A stretch of DNA of 64,000 nt. Source: Ancylobacter sp. IITR112 (GTDB lineage: Bacteria; Pseudomonadota; Alphaproteobacteria; Rhizobiales; Xanthobacteraceae). The notes under the pieces were generated by a model. That model was not told where the DNA came from. It made no database searches and worked only from the letters and a program-made list of their open reading frames with translations. Of the stretch, positions 8,498 through 17,271 are shown in pieces; position 1 is the stretch's first letter, and the number at the start of each line of letters is the position of its first letter. Where the stretch lies: NCBI RefSeq assembly GCF_041415945.1, contig NZ_JBGCUS010000002.1, positions 62,001 to 126,000 of the forward strand, given 5' to 3'. The translations under genes were made by a program, and so were the position numbers.

Positions 8498-9418
8498 ATG
8501 CGTGCTTATTTTTCCGATCTGACTCGGCCGAAACAGGCCGCGAAATACCTGGCACGCGCCGGTTCCGAGCTGAAACTCGCAACTGTGCACGAGACGCTCG
8601 CTTCGGCGCTCGGCTACCGGGACTGGCACGAGCTGTCGACCTTTGCCCGACCAGACAATTCCGCTGCCGAGCAAGACATCGGTCTCGACGATGTGTTGCG
8701 TGTCATTTTCAAGCTGGCGGACGCCCTCGTACTTCTCGAATCCGACGTCCAACATGCGGTGTCGAAAGCGCGGCTGCTTCGAGCGACGCCCTGGTCCATT
8801 GACGATCAGATGGCTTTGCGTGCGTCCATTTGGAGAAGGCGACTGTTCGGCCCCCCTGGCCGTGGCAAGTCCGGAACCATCGTGAGAGACATGGCATATG
8901 GTACCAAGACGCCGGCCTATCTGCGCTATCCCGGCCGCCCAACCTATCTGCTCTTCGATACTGGATTTGGTGAGCGTGCGGACTTCGAGGTGATCACGCC
9001 GCGCTCCCCGCTCCCCGACTTCGTGCCCTCGCGCATCTGGTTGCCCTATGGGGTGTGGACGCTGAACGACGGATCCGAAGTCGTCTTCTCTCGGGACTAC
9101 CTGCCGATGTGGCGTGTTTCGAACGAAAGAGCAGAGCGTTTGGCGCCTTGGCTCTGGATCACGGGCATTGTCGACGAAGCGCATTTCCTCAGTCCGGGGA
9201 GCGCCACATGGGCCACCGGCGCGGCGCGAGAAAGAGCAGTTGCCTACCTACAGCGGCATCGCATCTCTGAGCTTCCGAGGCTGACCGATATCATGCCGCA
9301 TCTCTTCGAGAGCCAAGTCGAGACGTTGTCCGATGGCGTCGCGCGCCTTTATGCGGCGCAACGTGTGCCAGAAGCGGCCCCACCCTATGCGGAGCTCAAC
9401 GAACGTATTCTGACTTGA
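8498..9418 (+). CDS. Hypothetical protein with plasmid-type helical N-terminus
   Basis: A 306-residue protein (334 if the upstream ATG at 8414 is used). Its N-terminus, RPKQAAKYLARAG then VHETLASALGYRDWHEL, follows the same scheme as the protein at 5568-6374: a basic helix, then an A-L-x-x-x-x-G-Y-x-x-W pattern. It contains FGPPGRGKSG, which fits a Walker-A consensus, but no Walker B or nucleotide-binding context follows, so this may be chance. A later segment, DGSEVVFSRDYLPMWRV, looks typical of uncharacterised plasmid proteins. The 28 codons before 8498 read less like protein. It is transcribed divergently from the antitoxin and lies 79 bp upstream of the helicase gene. Confidence 0.55.
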   Translation: MRAYFSDLTRPKQAAKYLARAGSELKLATVHETLASALGYRDWHELSTFARPDNSAAEQDIGLDDVLRVIFKLADALVLLESDVQHAVSKARLLRATPWSIDDQMALRASIWRRRLFGPPGRGKSGTIVRDMAYGTKTPAYLRYPGRPTYLLFDTGFGERADFEVITPRSPLPDFVPSRIWLPYGVWTLNDGSEVVFSRDYLPMWRVSNERAERLAPWLWITGIVDEAHFLSPGSATWATGAARERAVAYLQRHRISELPRLTDIMPHLFESQVETLSDGVARLYAAQRVPEAAPPYAELNERILT

Positions 9419-9497
9419 TCCCCAGCTTGTTGTCAGCCCGGACGATGATCAGCCGACGAATCTGCTAAAGTCGGAAGTATTCACGGATTCGAACCAG

Positions 9498-12400
9498 ATG
9501 GCCGTCGCGAAAAAGAAGAGTAACTCGCCGCTAGAATCGCGTTTCAAATTTGCCGAAGATTCTTTTGGTCGGCTGCCCGGAGGTTGGGACTCTCATCTGC
9601 GCACAGCAACAGGTGCCGCGGATGGTGAGTCGTACCTCCTGCGCCTCTTCAAGAAAACAGACACAGCGCTGGATGAGGATCTGCGGGCAATCGTCACCCG
9701 CGGATTGAGGCGGATACGACGTGTGCTGTCGTCACGTCGCGCCCGAGACGTTCTGGTCGAGGTACTCGAGATCGCGGAAGACCAGCACGAACTCGCGATC
9801 GTTATGGTTGATCCCGGAAGCCCAGTCTCTGCATCGACGTACCGACGCAGGGCGAGGGAGGGGCGCTATCTGACGAGCGCGAGTCGCGGTGTCTTTTGGC
9901 GGAACATCGTCCGCATCGCGGAAGCGCTCACGCTCTGTCACGACGCGGGCATTGTGCACGGTGGAGTCGGCATCCACTCGATATTCTCGCACAGAGAAGA
10001 GAGTGCCGATTATCGGCTCGGCGGTGTTGAGGCGTGCGTGCACATCTCGGATGGCGATCTCGAAGCATCCGGGCATCTGTTTCGGCCTTCCGCCACGATA
10101 TCGTTCCGTCAGGACTGGATCGATCTTGCCGCCGTTGCGAGAGAGCTTCTTGGTATTGAGGGGGACGCTCCGCCGCAACTTCTCTCCGTCGAACGCCGAG
10201 TCCTGGAGAGGCTGGCCAGCCCACCGCAATTTCAGCTCTTCGATGGCGCTGTTGTTCTCGAAGAACTGCAAAACGTCATCGCTGAACTCGACCGGGTCGG
10301 CTCGAGTTCGGACGGCGAACTCGTCCTCTATCCATCGAGAAGCGTCCTACAGAGCGATCTGCCGGCTCTTGCGTCGGGAGCCATTCCCGCAACCGACAGC
10401 GACGCGATCATGCAGTTTGTCGCTGACGATCTGCTTTCGGCAGGTGTTCGCCTGGTCCCCGCCGGACAGGACACCGTGCGCCTCATGACAGACCTCGCGA
10501 TCTACAACGTGCGGATCATGAGTGACGCTGTCGGGATGATCGAAGGCGCGCACCAGCGTCGCTCGAATGAATGGATGCACGGTGCCATCGATATCGTTCA
10601 TCGGCTACATCTTTCCCGAAATCGAGCCAGCGCTGAAGAGCGCGTGCAGAATCTCGGACCAGGTGCCAAAAGATGGCGCGACCTGCTCGAACCCGTTCGA
10701 TTGGCCGCCGGCACGGTCGACGTTCCCGTATGGTTCGCTCTCATCCTTTTGGAAGCCTTCACCCTCTTGAGGGAGCAATTTCGCCTCTATCCCGTCGATG
10801 TACTTTCGCCGGTCAAAGCAGAGGCGAATGTCGTCTGGTTGGCGCCCTGTGATGACGAGGAGCGCGATGCACGGCGCGAAACGATGGGTCTGCGCAAGGC
10901 AGCCGAGACCCTCAGGCGAGAGCTGAAACACGACGACGGAAAGGCGAATTGGACGCTGTCGCAGTCCGCACGCCTCGCGATGGGTCGCGAGCGCGCGCCC
11001 GAGCTCAGCTACGAAGGTAGCGGCTTGATTGGTGGGAAAGTAGCGTTCGCGTTCGGGACCAATCTGTCGATCCCCGTTGGGCAAAGGCTGTTCTTGCGCC
11101 CCCGCAGAGACACCGGCACCGAACGAGCCATCCGGCGGCGGCTCCAGAATATCATGGCCGCGAGATCGAATTTGGAGCTTCTGAGGGCATTGGACGACCC
11201 GGCGCAGGTCGCCATGGATGAGGTGTTGCGCGACATCGCCGCCCCGGGCCCGCCGCCAGCCGATGCTGACCTTGAGCAATCCAAGATCCAGGCTTGGGAG
11301 GCGATCGTCGCCGGCCGGTCCATCAATGTCGTTGTCGGACCGCCGGGCGTCGGCAAGACGTTTTTGATCTCGCACCTCGTCAAGAGCATTCTACAGGAAA
11401 CGCCCGATGCTCGTATCCTCGTGTCGTCTCAGAACCATGAGACACTTGTGCACATGGAGGAGGAGCTTCGCAAGTTTCTCCCTGCAAACGCGACCATTGT
11501 CGTTCGCGTCGAGCGATCCCGCTCCAGCGAGAAAGAGAGCACGCTGAGGCGGAGCTCGACGTCTCTGCTGCGCTCGGTGGCGAAGCCGGATCCCGCGAGC
11601 GCGACGGTCATGGCCAATCAGCTCCATCAGATCGTCCAGGCACTCAAACCTGTCGATACCTCCGAACAGTCGATCGCCGATCGTACCCTACGTGACACCG
11701 ACAACCTGATGTTGCGTTCATCGGATGTGACGCTGGCGACTACCTCTTCGCATGTATTGGAGGAGATGATCGCGGATGGCGAGCAGTTCGATTGGGTTTT
11801 CATCGAGGAAGCGGCGCGGGCCAACGGTGCAGAGCTGATCGGAGCACTGCTCCTTGGAAACCGGCGCGTCATGATCGGTGATCACAATCAACTATCTCCC
11901 TTCGATGCGTCCGATCGTCGGAAGTTCTACGATGTCAGCCGAGCGGGCGAACTCCTGCGCGATGCGAAGGAAAAGCTGGCCGCGATCCCCGACTTGCCGG
12001 GAGAAGTAGACGTCGCCCTCGATGCTTTGAAGGCGGACGAGTTTCTTCTGCGCGACGTCCTCGCCATCGCGTCCCGCCTCGAAGAGCCGTTCAGATCGAT
12101 TGCCGAACGGGAAGAGACGAGAACCTCGGACACCGGCAAACCCAGCTCGATCGCCACCACGCTGCGCGAGCAAAGCCGCATGCATCCGGCCATATGCGAG
12201 CTGGTTTCCAACACGTTCTACAAACGCCAGTTGCTGTCCTCGGTCCGGGTGAAAACACGCCTGCAGGCCGTGGAGTGCACCGACGGATTCCCCGCTTCTC
12301 CGGTCGTCATTCTAGACGTGCCCTCATTAAGCATGGTCAAGCGACGGACATTCGAACAGCCTGTGAGGCGTTCAATCCGCAATGAGGTCGAGGCGACGGC

Positions 12401-12929
12401 ATTACTGGCCGCCGTCAAGAAGATGCGACCTGTGATCCAGAAGGGCGAGCGGGTGCCGACGCTCGTGATCCTGTCCCCGTATCTGGCACAGGCCCATCAC
12501 CTCGAGCGACTGGTCCAGCCTCAGGTCGATCTATCTGCGGGCACGCTGTTCGGCTTCGCGAGCCCGCGGGGCGATGGGAAGTTCGTATACACCAGCGACA
12601 GCTTCCAAGGCGGGGAGGCCGACCTCGTCGCAGCCAGCCTTGTGCGCAACAATGTTCTCGTCGGCTCGAGAGCTCTTGGCTTTATCAAGAACCCTCAGCG
12701 CCTGAACGTGCTGCTCAGTCGTGCCAAGCATAAGCTCGTCCTGGCAACCAGCCGCCAGTTCATCCGCAACGCGGTGGAGGGTATCGATCCTGACGCCGTA
12801 AACGACGAGCTCGGCTTTCTGCGGACCATGCTCGACGAAATGGTTCGCTCGTGCGAGGTCGACCTTCCGACCGTCGGCAAAGCGGTCTCGATCGTCCCTG
12901 TCGATGAACAGGGGAGGCTGTGCCCGTGA
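9498..12929 (+). CDS. mkoA: Mokosh type I MkoA-like: kinase-like domain plus SF1 helicase
   Basis: A 1143-residue protein. Residues about 20-330 resemble a serine/threonine kinase lobe, but the catalytic loop reads HGGVGIHSIF (154-163) where HRDLKPxN is expected, and the DFG position is RLGG, so it looks inactive. Residues 590-1110 are a UPF1/DNA2-type superfamily 1 helicase: Walker A GPPGVGKT (614-621), Walker B region DWVFIEEA (765-772), GDHNQLSPF (794-802), QSRMHP (892-897), DSFQGGEADL (1034-1043) and LNVLLSRAKHKLVL near 1070. Paired with a PLD-nuclease gene, this matches the published Mokosh type I antiphage architecture (helicase with kinase domain plus PLD protein). The stop overlaps the next start by 4 bp (GTGA). 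Confidence 0.8.
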   Translation: MAVAKKKSNSPLESRFKFAEDSFGRLPGGWDSHLRTATGAADGESYLLRLFKKTDTALDEDLRAIVTRGLRRIRRVLSSRRARDVLVEVLEIAEDQHELAIVMVDPGSPVSASTYRRRAREGRYLTSASRGVFWRNIVRIAEALTLCHDAGIVHGGVGIHSIFSHREESADYRLGGVEACVHISDGDLEASGHLFRPSATISFRQDWIDLAAVARELLGIEGDAPPQLLSVERRVLERLASPPQFQLFDGAVVLEELQNVIAELDRVGSSSDGELVLYPSRSVLQSDLPALASGAIPATDSDAIMQFVADDLLSAGVRLVPAGQDTVRLMTDLAIYNVRIMSDAVGMIEGAHQRRSNEWMHGAIDIVHRLHLSRNRASAEERVQNLGPGAKRWRDLLEPVRLAAGTVDVPVWFALILLEAFTLLREQFRLYPVDVLSPVKAEANVVWLAPCDDEERDARRETMGLRKAAETLRRELKHDDGKANWTLSQSARLAMGRERAPELSYEGSGLIGGKVAFAFGTNLSIPVGQRLFLRPRRDTGTERAIRRRLQNIMAARSNLELLRALDDPAQVAMDEVLRDIAAPGPPPADADLEQSKIQAWEAIVAGRSINVVVGPPGVGKTFLISHLVKSILQETPDARILVSSQNHETLVHMEEELRKFLPANATIVVRVERSRSSEKESTLRRSSTSLLRSVAKPDPASATVMANQLHQIVQALKPVDTSEQSIADRTLRDTDNLMLRSSDVTLATTSSHVLEEMIADGEQFDWVFIEEAARANGAELIGALLLGNRRVMIGDHNQLSPFDASDRRKFYDVSRAGELLRDAKEKLAAIPDLPGEVDVALDALKADEFLLRDVLAIASRLEEPFRSIAEREETRTSDTGKPSSIATTLREQSRMHPAICELVSNTFYKRQLLSSVRVKTRLQAVECTDGFPASPVVILDVPSLSMVKRRTFEQPVRRSIRNEVEATALLAAVKKMRPVIQKGERVPTLVILSPYLAQAHHLERLVQPQVDLSAGTLFGFASPRGDGKFVYTSDSFQGGEADLVAASLVRNNVLVGSRALGFIKNPQRLNVLLSRAKHKLVLATSRQFIRNAVEGIDPDAVNDELGFLRTMLDEMVRSCEVDLPTVGKAVSIVPVDEQGRLCP

Positions 12930-14665
12930 AGAATATCTATATCCCGGCGTGGCATTATCGGGCGCCAGGCATCGTTCAGCGGACGTGGGGCTGGAGCCCA
13001 GTCGAGGAAATGATCCTGCTCTCGCTGGATCGGAGCCCGGGAACCATCCACGACGTATCCGAAACGTTGAAGATTCCCCGGCAGGTGGTCGGTTCGACCG
13101 TGGCGCGGCTCATGCAGTTCGGGCTTGTGGAAGTGCGGCTGTCGCCGCAACCAGTTTTGACCACGAGTGGCATCGGCCAGGATTTCATACGCTCAGGTCG
13201 GGCGCTTCCGGAACGAACGGCTGATCGCGAAATCGGCATCAGCGTCGTCTACGAGAAGGTCGGGTTGTCTGTCTTCCGAACCAAAGACGTCGACACGATC
13301 CCCATGACGAAGCTCCCCGCCACGGGCGCAATCATCAGGTTTCCAGACGGCGATCCGCCTGAAACTCACTACTCGATGATGCAGCGGGTGAACGAATTCA
13401 TGGTTGGCATGCTCCGGTCGGGCGAGTGGCTGCGCGGCGTCCAAGCCACCAGCTCCTTCCTCGAGGCGCGATTTCTCGTCCTGGACCTCGATGAGATTGG
13501 AGCTGGCGTGTTTCCTCCAGGCGCGAGCGAGCGGCTCGTTGATGCTCTCAAGGCTACGATCGAGACCGGCGTTTTGCCGCAAACCGCGACAGCATCCCCA
13601 GAGCGCCCTGCGTCCATCGCGACTCGCTTCAGCGCCGATCAGCTCATCGTCGGCGCCGATAAGCACTTGCAACGCTTCGAGCAGATCGTCGGGGCCGCCA
13701 AGTCGAACATCTTCGTGTTGTCGACTTTCGTTGCCTCGCAATCGGACGAGAAGGGCAGGGACCGTCGGGAACGCATCGTGCGAGCCTTGGAAGATGCGTG
13801 CAGGCGTGGCGTCAAATGCCATCTTTTCTTCGGCACGTCGCTCGATCGTGCCAAGCACGCGGCGGCCATGCAGGAACTATATCTCCGTTTGTCGGTGGCG
13901 AGACAAACGAGGGGGTATCTGCTGGTCCAGAGGGATCCCGTCGACAGCCATGCGAAGTTCCTTGTGGCCGACGACGGTCACGACGGCGCTGTCGTGTTGA
14001 TGGGATCGTGCAACTGGCTCCATTCCCCGTTCTCGGCCGTTGAAGTCTCGGCCGAGCTTACGGAGACTAATGCGGTCGCCGAAGGCCTCGATCTGCTGCG
14101 AGAGATTGTTTCCAAACTTTCCAGCGCCAGTCGGTCTGTGGAAACGCTGCAGTTCATGGCCTCTGAATTGCGCCGTTCGCGCAATATGCTGTCGATCTCC
14201 GAAGACGCGCAGGCTCCAGCCGCTACCCTAACAATCCTGCCTGCCGCCGATCACGAGCGTCTGCTCCGCCTCGCGGCCCATGAAGCACAACAGCGCTTCA
14301 TTTGCTGCACGAACAAGGTCGGCGCGAACATGGTGCCCGCGCTGTTCGATCCGGCTGAGGTCGCGGGCCGGAGACTCAGTGATGTCCGCGTCTATTATTC
14401 GCGCCGTTCTGGCCCGGTGAAGCGCGGTCATGTGACGAAGCATCGTGAACGGCTTCATGGGATAGTAGACATTATCGGTGTGCCAGAGCCGCAATTGCAC
14501 GCGAAGTTTCTGGCCTGGGACAGCGATCACGTCGTCGTCAGCAGTTTAAACTGGGGGTCGCAATCGGGGCTCGATGACAATCCGCTGGACGAAATTGGCT
14601 TGCATTTGGAGGGCCCCGGGCTGGCGACTTCGTTGCTAAAAAAGCTTGATGCCGAACTCGGATGA
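12926..14665 (+). CDS. mkoB: Mokosh type I MkoB-like: phospholipase D-family nuclease
   Basis: A 579-residue protein with two PLD half-sites: VDSHAKFLVADD (His342, Lys344) followed by MGSCNWL, and QLHAKFLAWDSDH (His525, Lys527) followed by SSLNWG. Two such HxK motifs make one PLD active site, as in Nuc/BfiI-like nucleases. Residues 20-90 form a winged helix of MarR-like type (MILLSLDRSPGTIHDVSETL, then VVGSTVARLMQFGLVEV). The GTG at 12926 was preferred over GTG 12920: it gives a GTGA overlap with the helicase gene and an 8-bp spacing to the GGGGAGG ribosome-binding site at 12911-12917. It presumably acts as the nuclease effector with the upstream helicase. Confidence 0.8.
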   Translation: MKNIYIPAWHYRAPGIVQRTWGWSPVEEMILLSLDRSPGTIHDVSETLKIPRQVVGSTVARLMQFGLVEVRLSPQPVLTTSGIGQDFIRSGRALPERTADREIGISVVYEKVGLSVFRTKDVDTIPMTKLPATGAIIRFPDGDPPETHYSMMQRVNEFMVGMLRSGEWLRGVQATSSFLEARFLVLDLDEIGAGVFPPGASERLVDALKATIETGVLPQTATASPERPASIATRFSADQLIVGADKHLQRFEQIVGAAKSNIFVLSTFVASQSDEKGRDRRERIVRALEDACRRGVKCHLFFGTSLDRAKHAAAMQELYLRLSVARQTRGYLLVQRDPVDSHAKFLVADDGHDGAVVLMGSCNWLHSPFSAVEVSAELTETNAVAEGLDLLREIVSKLSSASRSVETLQFMASELRRSRNMLSISEDAQAPAATLTILPAADHERLLRLAAHEAQQRFICCTNKVGANMVPALFDPAEVAGRRLSDVRVYYSRRSGPVKRGHVTKHRERLHGIVDIIGVPEPQLHAKFLAWDSDHVVVSSLNWGSQSGLDDNPLDEIGLHLEGPGLATSLLKKLDAELG

Positions 14666-14872
14666 TACGGCCCCGGGGCAAATCCCGGACTGTCCTTGAC
14701 CTGCGACCCTGATCTTCCTCCGAATTTGAATGGAGCCCAACGCCGCGTAACTGAGTCGCCGGTGTCCGGTTTTGGACATCTCGCCAATGTCCGCTTCTGG
14801 GCGGACCACAGGTTCGATTCCCTCCACCTCAGCCAAGCTGATCGTCGGCTCATCTTCGAACGAGGAAGGCCT

Positions 14873-15190
14873 GATCGCCGTCTCTACGAGATTGCGACGC
14901 TCGCGGCCTTGCGAGACCGGCTGCGATCTGCAGACATTTGGGTCGATGGCAACCGATCCTTCCGTCCGATCGATGAGCATCTCATGCCGCGGTCAACATT
15001 CACCACCATGAAGGATGAGGAGCGCCTTGGACTGGGCGTTCAGGGCGATGGCTTGGCTTGGCTCACCGAAGCGCGTCAGATGCTCGACTGCAACCTGAAG
15101 CACCTGGCGCACAGGGCACGGTCGGGAAGGCTCGAGGGTGTTCGTCTTGAAGACGGGAGCATGCCCGACGATCCGCGCACCCTTGGTTTG
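14873..15190 (+). pseudogene. Tn3-family transposase remnant
   Basis: About 106 codons in one frame match the central part of Tn3-family TnpA: RRLYEIATLAALRDRLRSAD, IWVDGNRSFRPIDEHLMP, then AWLTEARQMLDCNLKHLAHR. Full transposases of this family are near 1000 residues, and neither the N-terminal DNA-binding part nor the C-terminal DDE part is visible, so this is a relic. It lies 200 bp after the helicase/PLD operon and marks a likely boundary of the defence island. No 38-bp terminal repeats were recognised. Confidence 0.75.
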
Positions 15191-15280
15191 GTGCCCTGCA
15201 TCGCGCGTCCTCAATCGATCGGGCGGCCCGAACGAAGCCGCCCTGGAGCTGTCTCGCATCAACCAGGATACATAGGACGA

Positions 15281-16080
15281 TCATGCCCGTCGTCCGGAGA
15301 CGCCGGCGGATATCGCATCCCCAGAGATCCCACGCATTGCGATTTTGCTCAATTCGCGCAGCCACAACACCGAACTTGAGACCGCCACACACAACAGCCA
15401 GTCTCCGGCGCCCAGGCTGACGGTCGAGAACGCCTCCTGCAGGAACGGCGTGTAGACCACGAAAGCGTGCAGCACCAGCGAAAGCATGACCGCGCTCCAG
15501 AGCCAGCGATTGGTGAAGAGGCCATGGAATGCGCTGCGATCGTCGGAGCGGGCATTGAAGACGTTGAAGAGCTGGAACATCACGAGCGTCGTGAAGGCCA
15601 TGGTCTGGCCATAGGCGAGAGTGCCCGAGCCTTCGATCATTCCCCCGGGCAGCGCGGCGTCGAGCACGAACAGCGTACCGGCCGCCATGATCGCGCCGAC
15701 CAGGAAAATGCCAGCCCACATCCGCACCGTGATCACGCCTTCTCCTTGCGGGCGGGGCGGTCGGCGCATCACGTCCGCGTCGGCGGGATCGATGCCGATC
15801 GCCAGCGCCGGCGCCCCGTCGGTGACGAGGTTGATCCAGAGGATCTGCGTGGCCAGGAGCGGAAGCGCGACGCCGCCGGTCGCGGTGCCGGCCAGGCCGA
15901 TCACGTCGGCGAGGAGGATGCCGAAGAACATGGTCATGACCTCGCCGATGTTCGACGACAGGAGGTAGCGCAGGAACTTCCTGATATTGGAGAAGATCGC
16001 CCGCCCCTCTTCGACGGCGGCGACGATGGTGGCGAAATTGTCGTCCGCCAGCACCATGTCGGCCGCTTCCTTGGTGACGT
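15281..16080 (-). pseudogene. P2-type cation ATPase, C-terminal fragment (split by IS)
   Basis: The C-terminal transmembrane half of a calcium/cation-type P2 ATPase. It begins at VTKEAADMVLADDNFATIV, the conserved segment after the P domain, and continues through the membrane helices (ATQILWINLVTDGAPALAIG is the classic M6 motif). The gene is interrupted by an IS3-family element at 16081-17267; the N-terminal part continues at 17268. The TGDGVNDAP hinge motif that should lie between the two parts is missing from both, so the protein cannot be functional even if the IS excised. Confidence 0.9.
16077..16080. repeat. Target-site duplication ACGT, left copy
   Basis: Left copy of the 4-bp direct repeat flanking the IS; the right copy is at 17268-17271. 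Because ACGT is palindromic and is bordered by ggtg on the left and cacc on the right, the IS ends plus flanks form an 18-bp perfect inverted repeat. Confidence 0.75.
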
Positions 16081-16135
16081 TGCCCCCTGAAATGACCCCG
16101 CTCAGAAGCTAGGATCCGTCGAGAGGAGACGGACG

Positions 16136-16402
16136 ATGCGCAAGAGCCGGTTCAGCGAGGAACAGATCATCGGGATCCTGAAGGAGCACCAGGCCGGAAT
16201 CCCGGTCGTGGACCTCTGCCGGAAGCACGGGATCAGCGACGCGACCTTCTACACGTGGCGCACGAAGTACGGCGGGATGGAGGTGTCCGACGCCCGCAAC
16301 CTTAAGGCGCTCGAGGAGGAAAACCGGAAGCTGAAGAAGCTTCTGGCCGAGTCGATGCTCGACGTAGCCACTCTCCGCGAGGCTCTTGGAAAAAACTTCT
16401 GA
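16136..16402 (+). CDS. IS3-family transposase OrfA
   Basis: An 88-residue OrfA with the helix-turn-helix of IS3 elements ([17 protein letters not shown], then [20 protein letters not shown]) and the C-terminal leucine-zipper-like helix ([20 protein letters not shown]) that mediates dimerisation. On its own it acts as a DNA-binding regulator; fused to OrfB by a -1 frameshift at the A-rich run near its end it gives the full transposase. Confidence 0.93.
   Translation: MRKSRFSEEQIIGILKEHQAGIPVVDLCRKHGISDATFYTWRTKYGGMEVSDARNLKALEEENRKLKKLLAESMLDVATLREALGKNF
16390..16396 (+). promoter_or_regulatory. Putative -1 ribosomal frameshift site (AAAAAAC)
   Basis: Six A followed by C lies five codons before the orfA stop. 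The orfB frame is the -1 frame and is open back through this run (reading [13 protein letters not shown] into TWAIEEKG), so slippage here fuses OrfA to OrfB, the standard IS3 expression strategy. Confidence 0.7.
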
Positions 16403-16425
16403 CGCCCAGTTCCCGGAGGAAGGTC

Positions 16426-17247
16426 GTGACCTGGGCGATCGAGGAGAAGGGCTACTCGCAGCGGCGTGCGTGCGGCCTCATCGGCATCGAGCCGAAGACC
16501 TATCGCTACGCCTCGACGCGAGGCGACGATACCGCGCTCCGCCAGCGCCTTCGTGAGCTGGCGAGCTTGCGTCGGCGGTTCGGCTATCGGCGTCTGCTGA
16601 TCCTGCTTCGGCGAGAGGGCAAGGAGATCAACCACAAGAAGCTCTTCAGGCTCTACCGCGAGGAGCGGCTGTCGGTGCGCCGTCGCGGCGGACGCAAGCG
16701 AGCGCTTGGCACGCGAGCGCCGATGACCTTGCCGCAGGCACCCAACCAGCGATGGAGCCTGGACTTCGTCTCCGATGTGCTCGCGGACGGACGCCGGTTC
16801 CGCGTGCTGGTGATCGTCGACGACTTCACCCGGGAGTGCCTGGCGCTCGTGGCCGACACGTCGCTGTCGAGCCACCGGGTCGTACGGGAGCTGGACGCCA
16901 TCATCCAACGTCGTGGCAAGCCGCTCATGGTCGTCAGCGACAACGGCACCGAACTGACCTCGCACGCGGTCCTGCGTTGGCAGCAGGACACAGGTGTCGA
17001 GTGGCACTACATCGCTCCCGGCAAGCCGGTTCAGAACGCCTTCGTCGAGAGCCTGAACGGCCGCTTCCGCGACGAATGTCTGAACGAGCACCTGTTCCAG
17101 GGCTTGCCGATGGCACGTCGGATCATCGAAGCTTGGCGGATCGACTACAACGGCCACCGGCCTCACACGAGCCTCGGCGGCCTTACCCCAAACGAGTTCG
17201 CAGCCCGGTCCAGGCAGGACCACAACCAGAACGGATTCTGGTTATGA
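16426..17247 (+). CDS. IS3-family transposase OrfB (DDE integrase)
   Basis: A 273-residue OrfB with the retroviral-integrase-type catalytic core. Residues include the first Asp in [11 protein letters not shown], the second in [11 protein letters not shown], and Glu in [20 protein letters not shown], which is the DD(35)E layout. The N-terminal part has the HTH_21-like segment [16 protein letters not shown]. The GTG at 16426 is the first start for a free OrfB, but the frame is open upstream and expression is more likely as an OrfAB fusion. No stop or deletion is seen. Confidence 0.93.
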   Translation: MTWAIEEKGYSQRRACGLIGIEPKTYRYASTRGDDTALRQRLRELASLRRRFGYRRLLILLRREGKEINHKKLFRLYREERLSVRRRGGRKRALGTRAPMTLPQAPNQRWSLDFVSDVLADGRRFRVLVIVDDFTRECLALVADTSLSSHRVVRELDAIIQRRGKPLMVVSDNGTELTSHAVLRWQQDTGVEWHYIAPGKPVQNAFVESLNGRFRDECLNEHLFQGLPMARRIIEAWRIDYNGHRPHTSLGGLTPNEFAARSRQDHNQNGFWL

Positions 17248-17267
17248 ACGAGGGCATTCAGGGGGCA

Positions 17268-17271
17268 ACGT
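17268..17271. repeat. Target-site duplication ACGT, right copy
   Basis: Right copy of the 4-bp direct repeat at the IS insertion point; see the left copy at 16077-16080. Confidence 0.75.

Larger units (their letters stand above)
16081..17267 (+). mobile_element. IS3-family insertion sequence, IS407 group-like
   Basis: A 1187-bp element with imperfect terminal inverted repeats (left end tgccccctgaaatgacc, right end reading inward tgccccctgaatgccc) that start TG and end CA. It carries the two overlapping frames orfA and orfB of IS3 elements. A 4-bp direct repeat ACGT flanks it (16077-16080 and 17268-17271); 4-bp duplications are usual for the IS407 group. It sits inside the P2-type ATPase gene, transcribed opposite to it. 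Both ends and both frames look complete, so it may still be active. Confidence 0.92.

Noticed and set aside
8822..8900. Walker-A-like FGPPGRGKSG as evidence of an ATPase
   Set aside because: No Walker B, sensor or fold context follows and the protein otherwise looks unrelated to P-loop NTPases, so it is only mentioned, not called.
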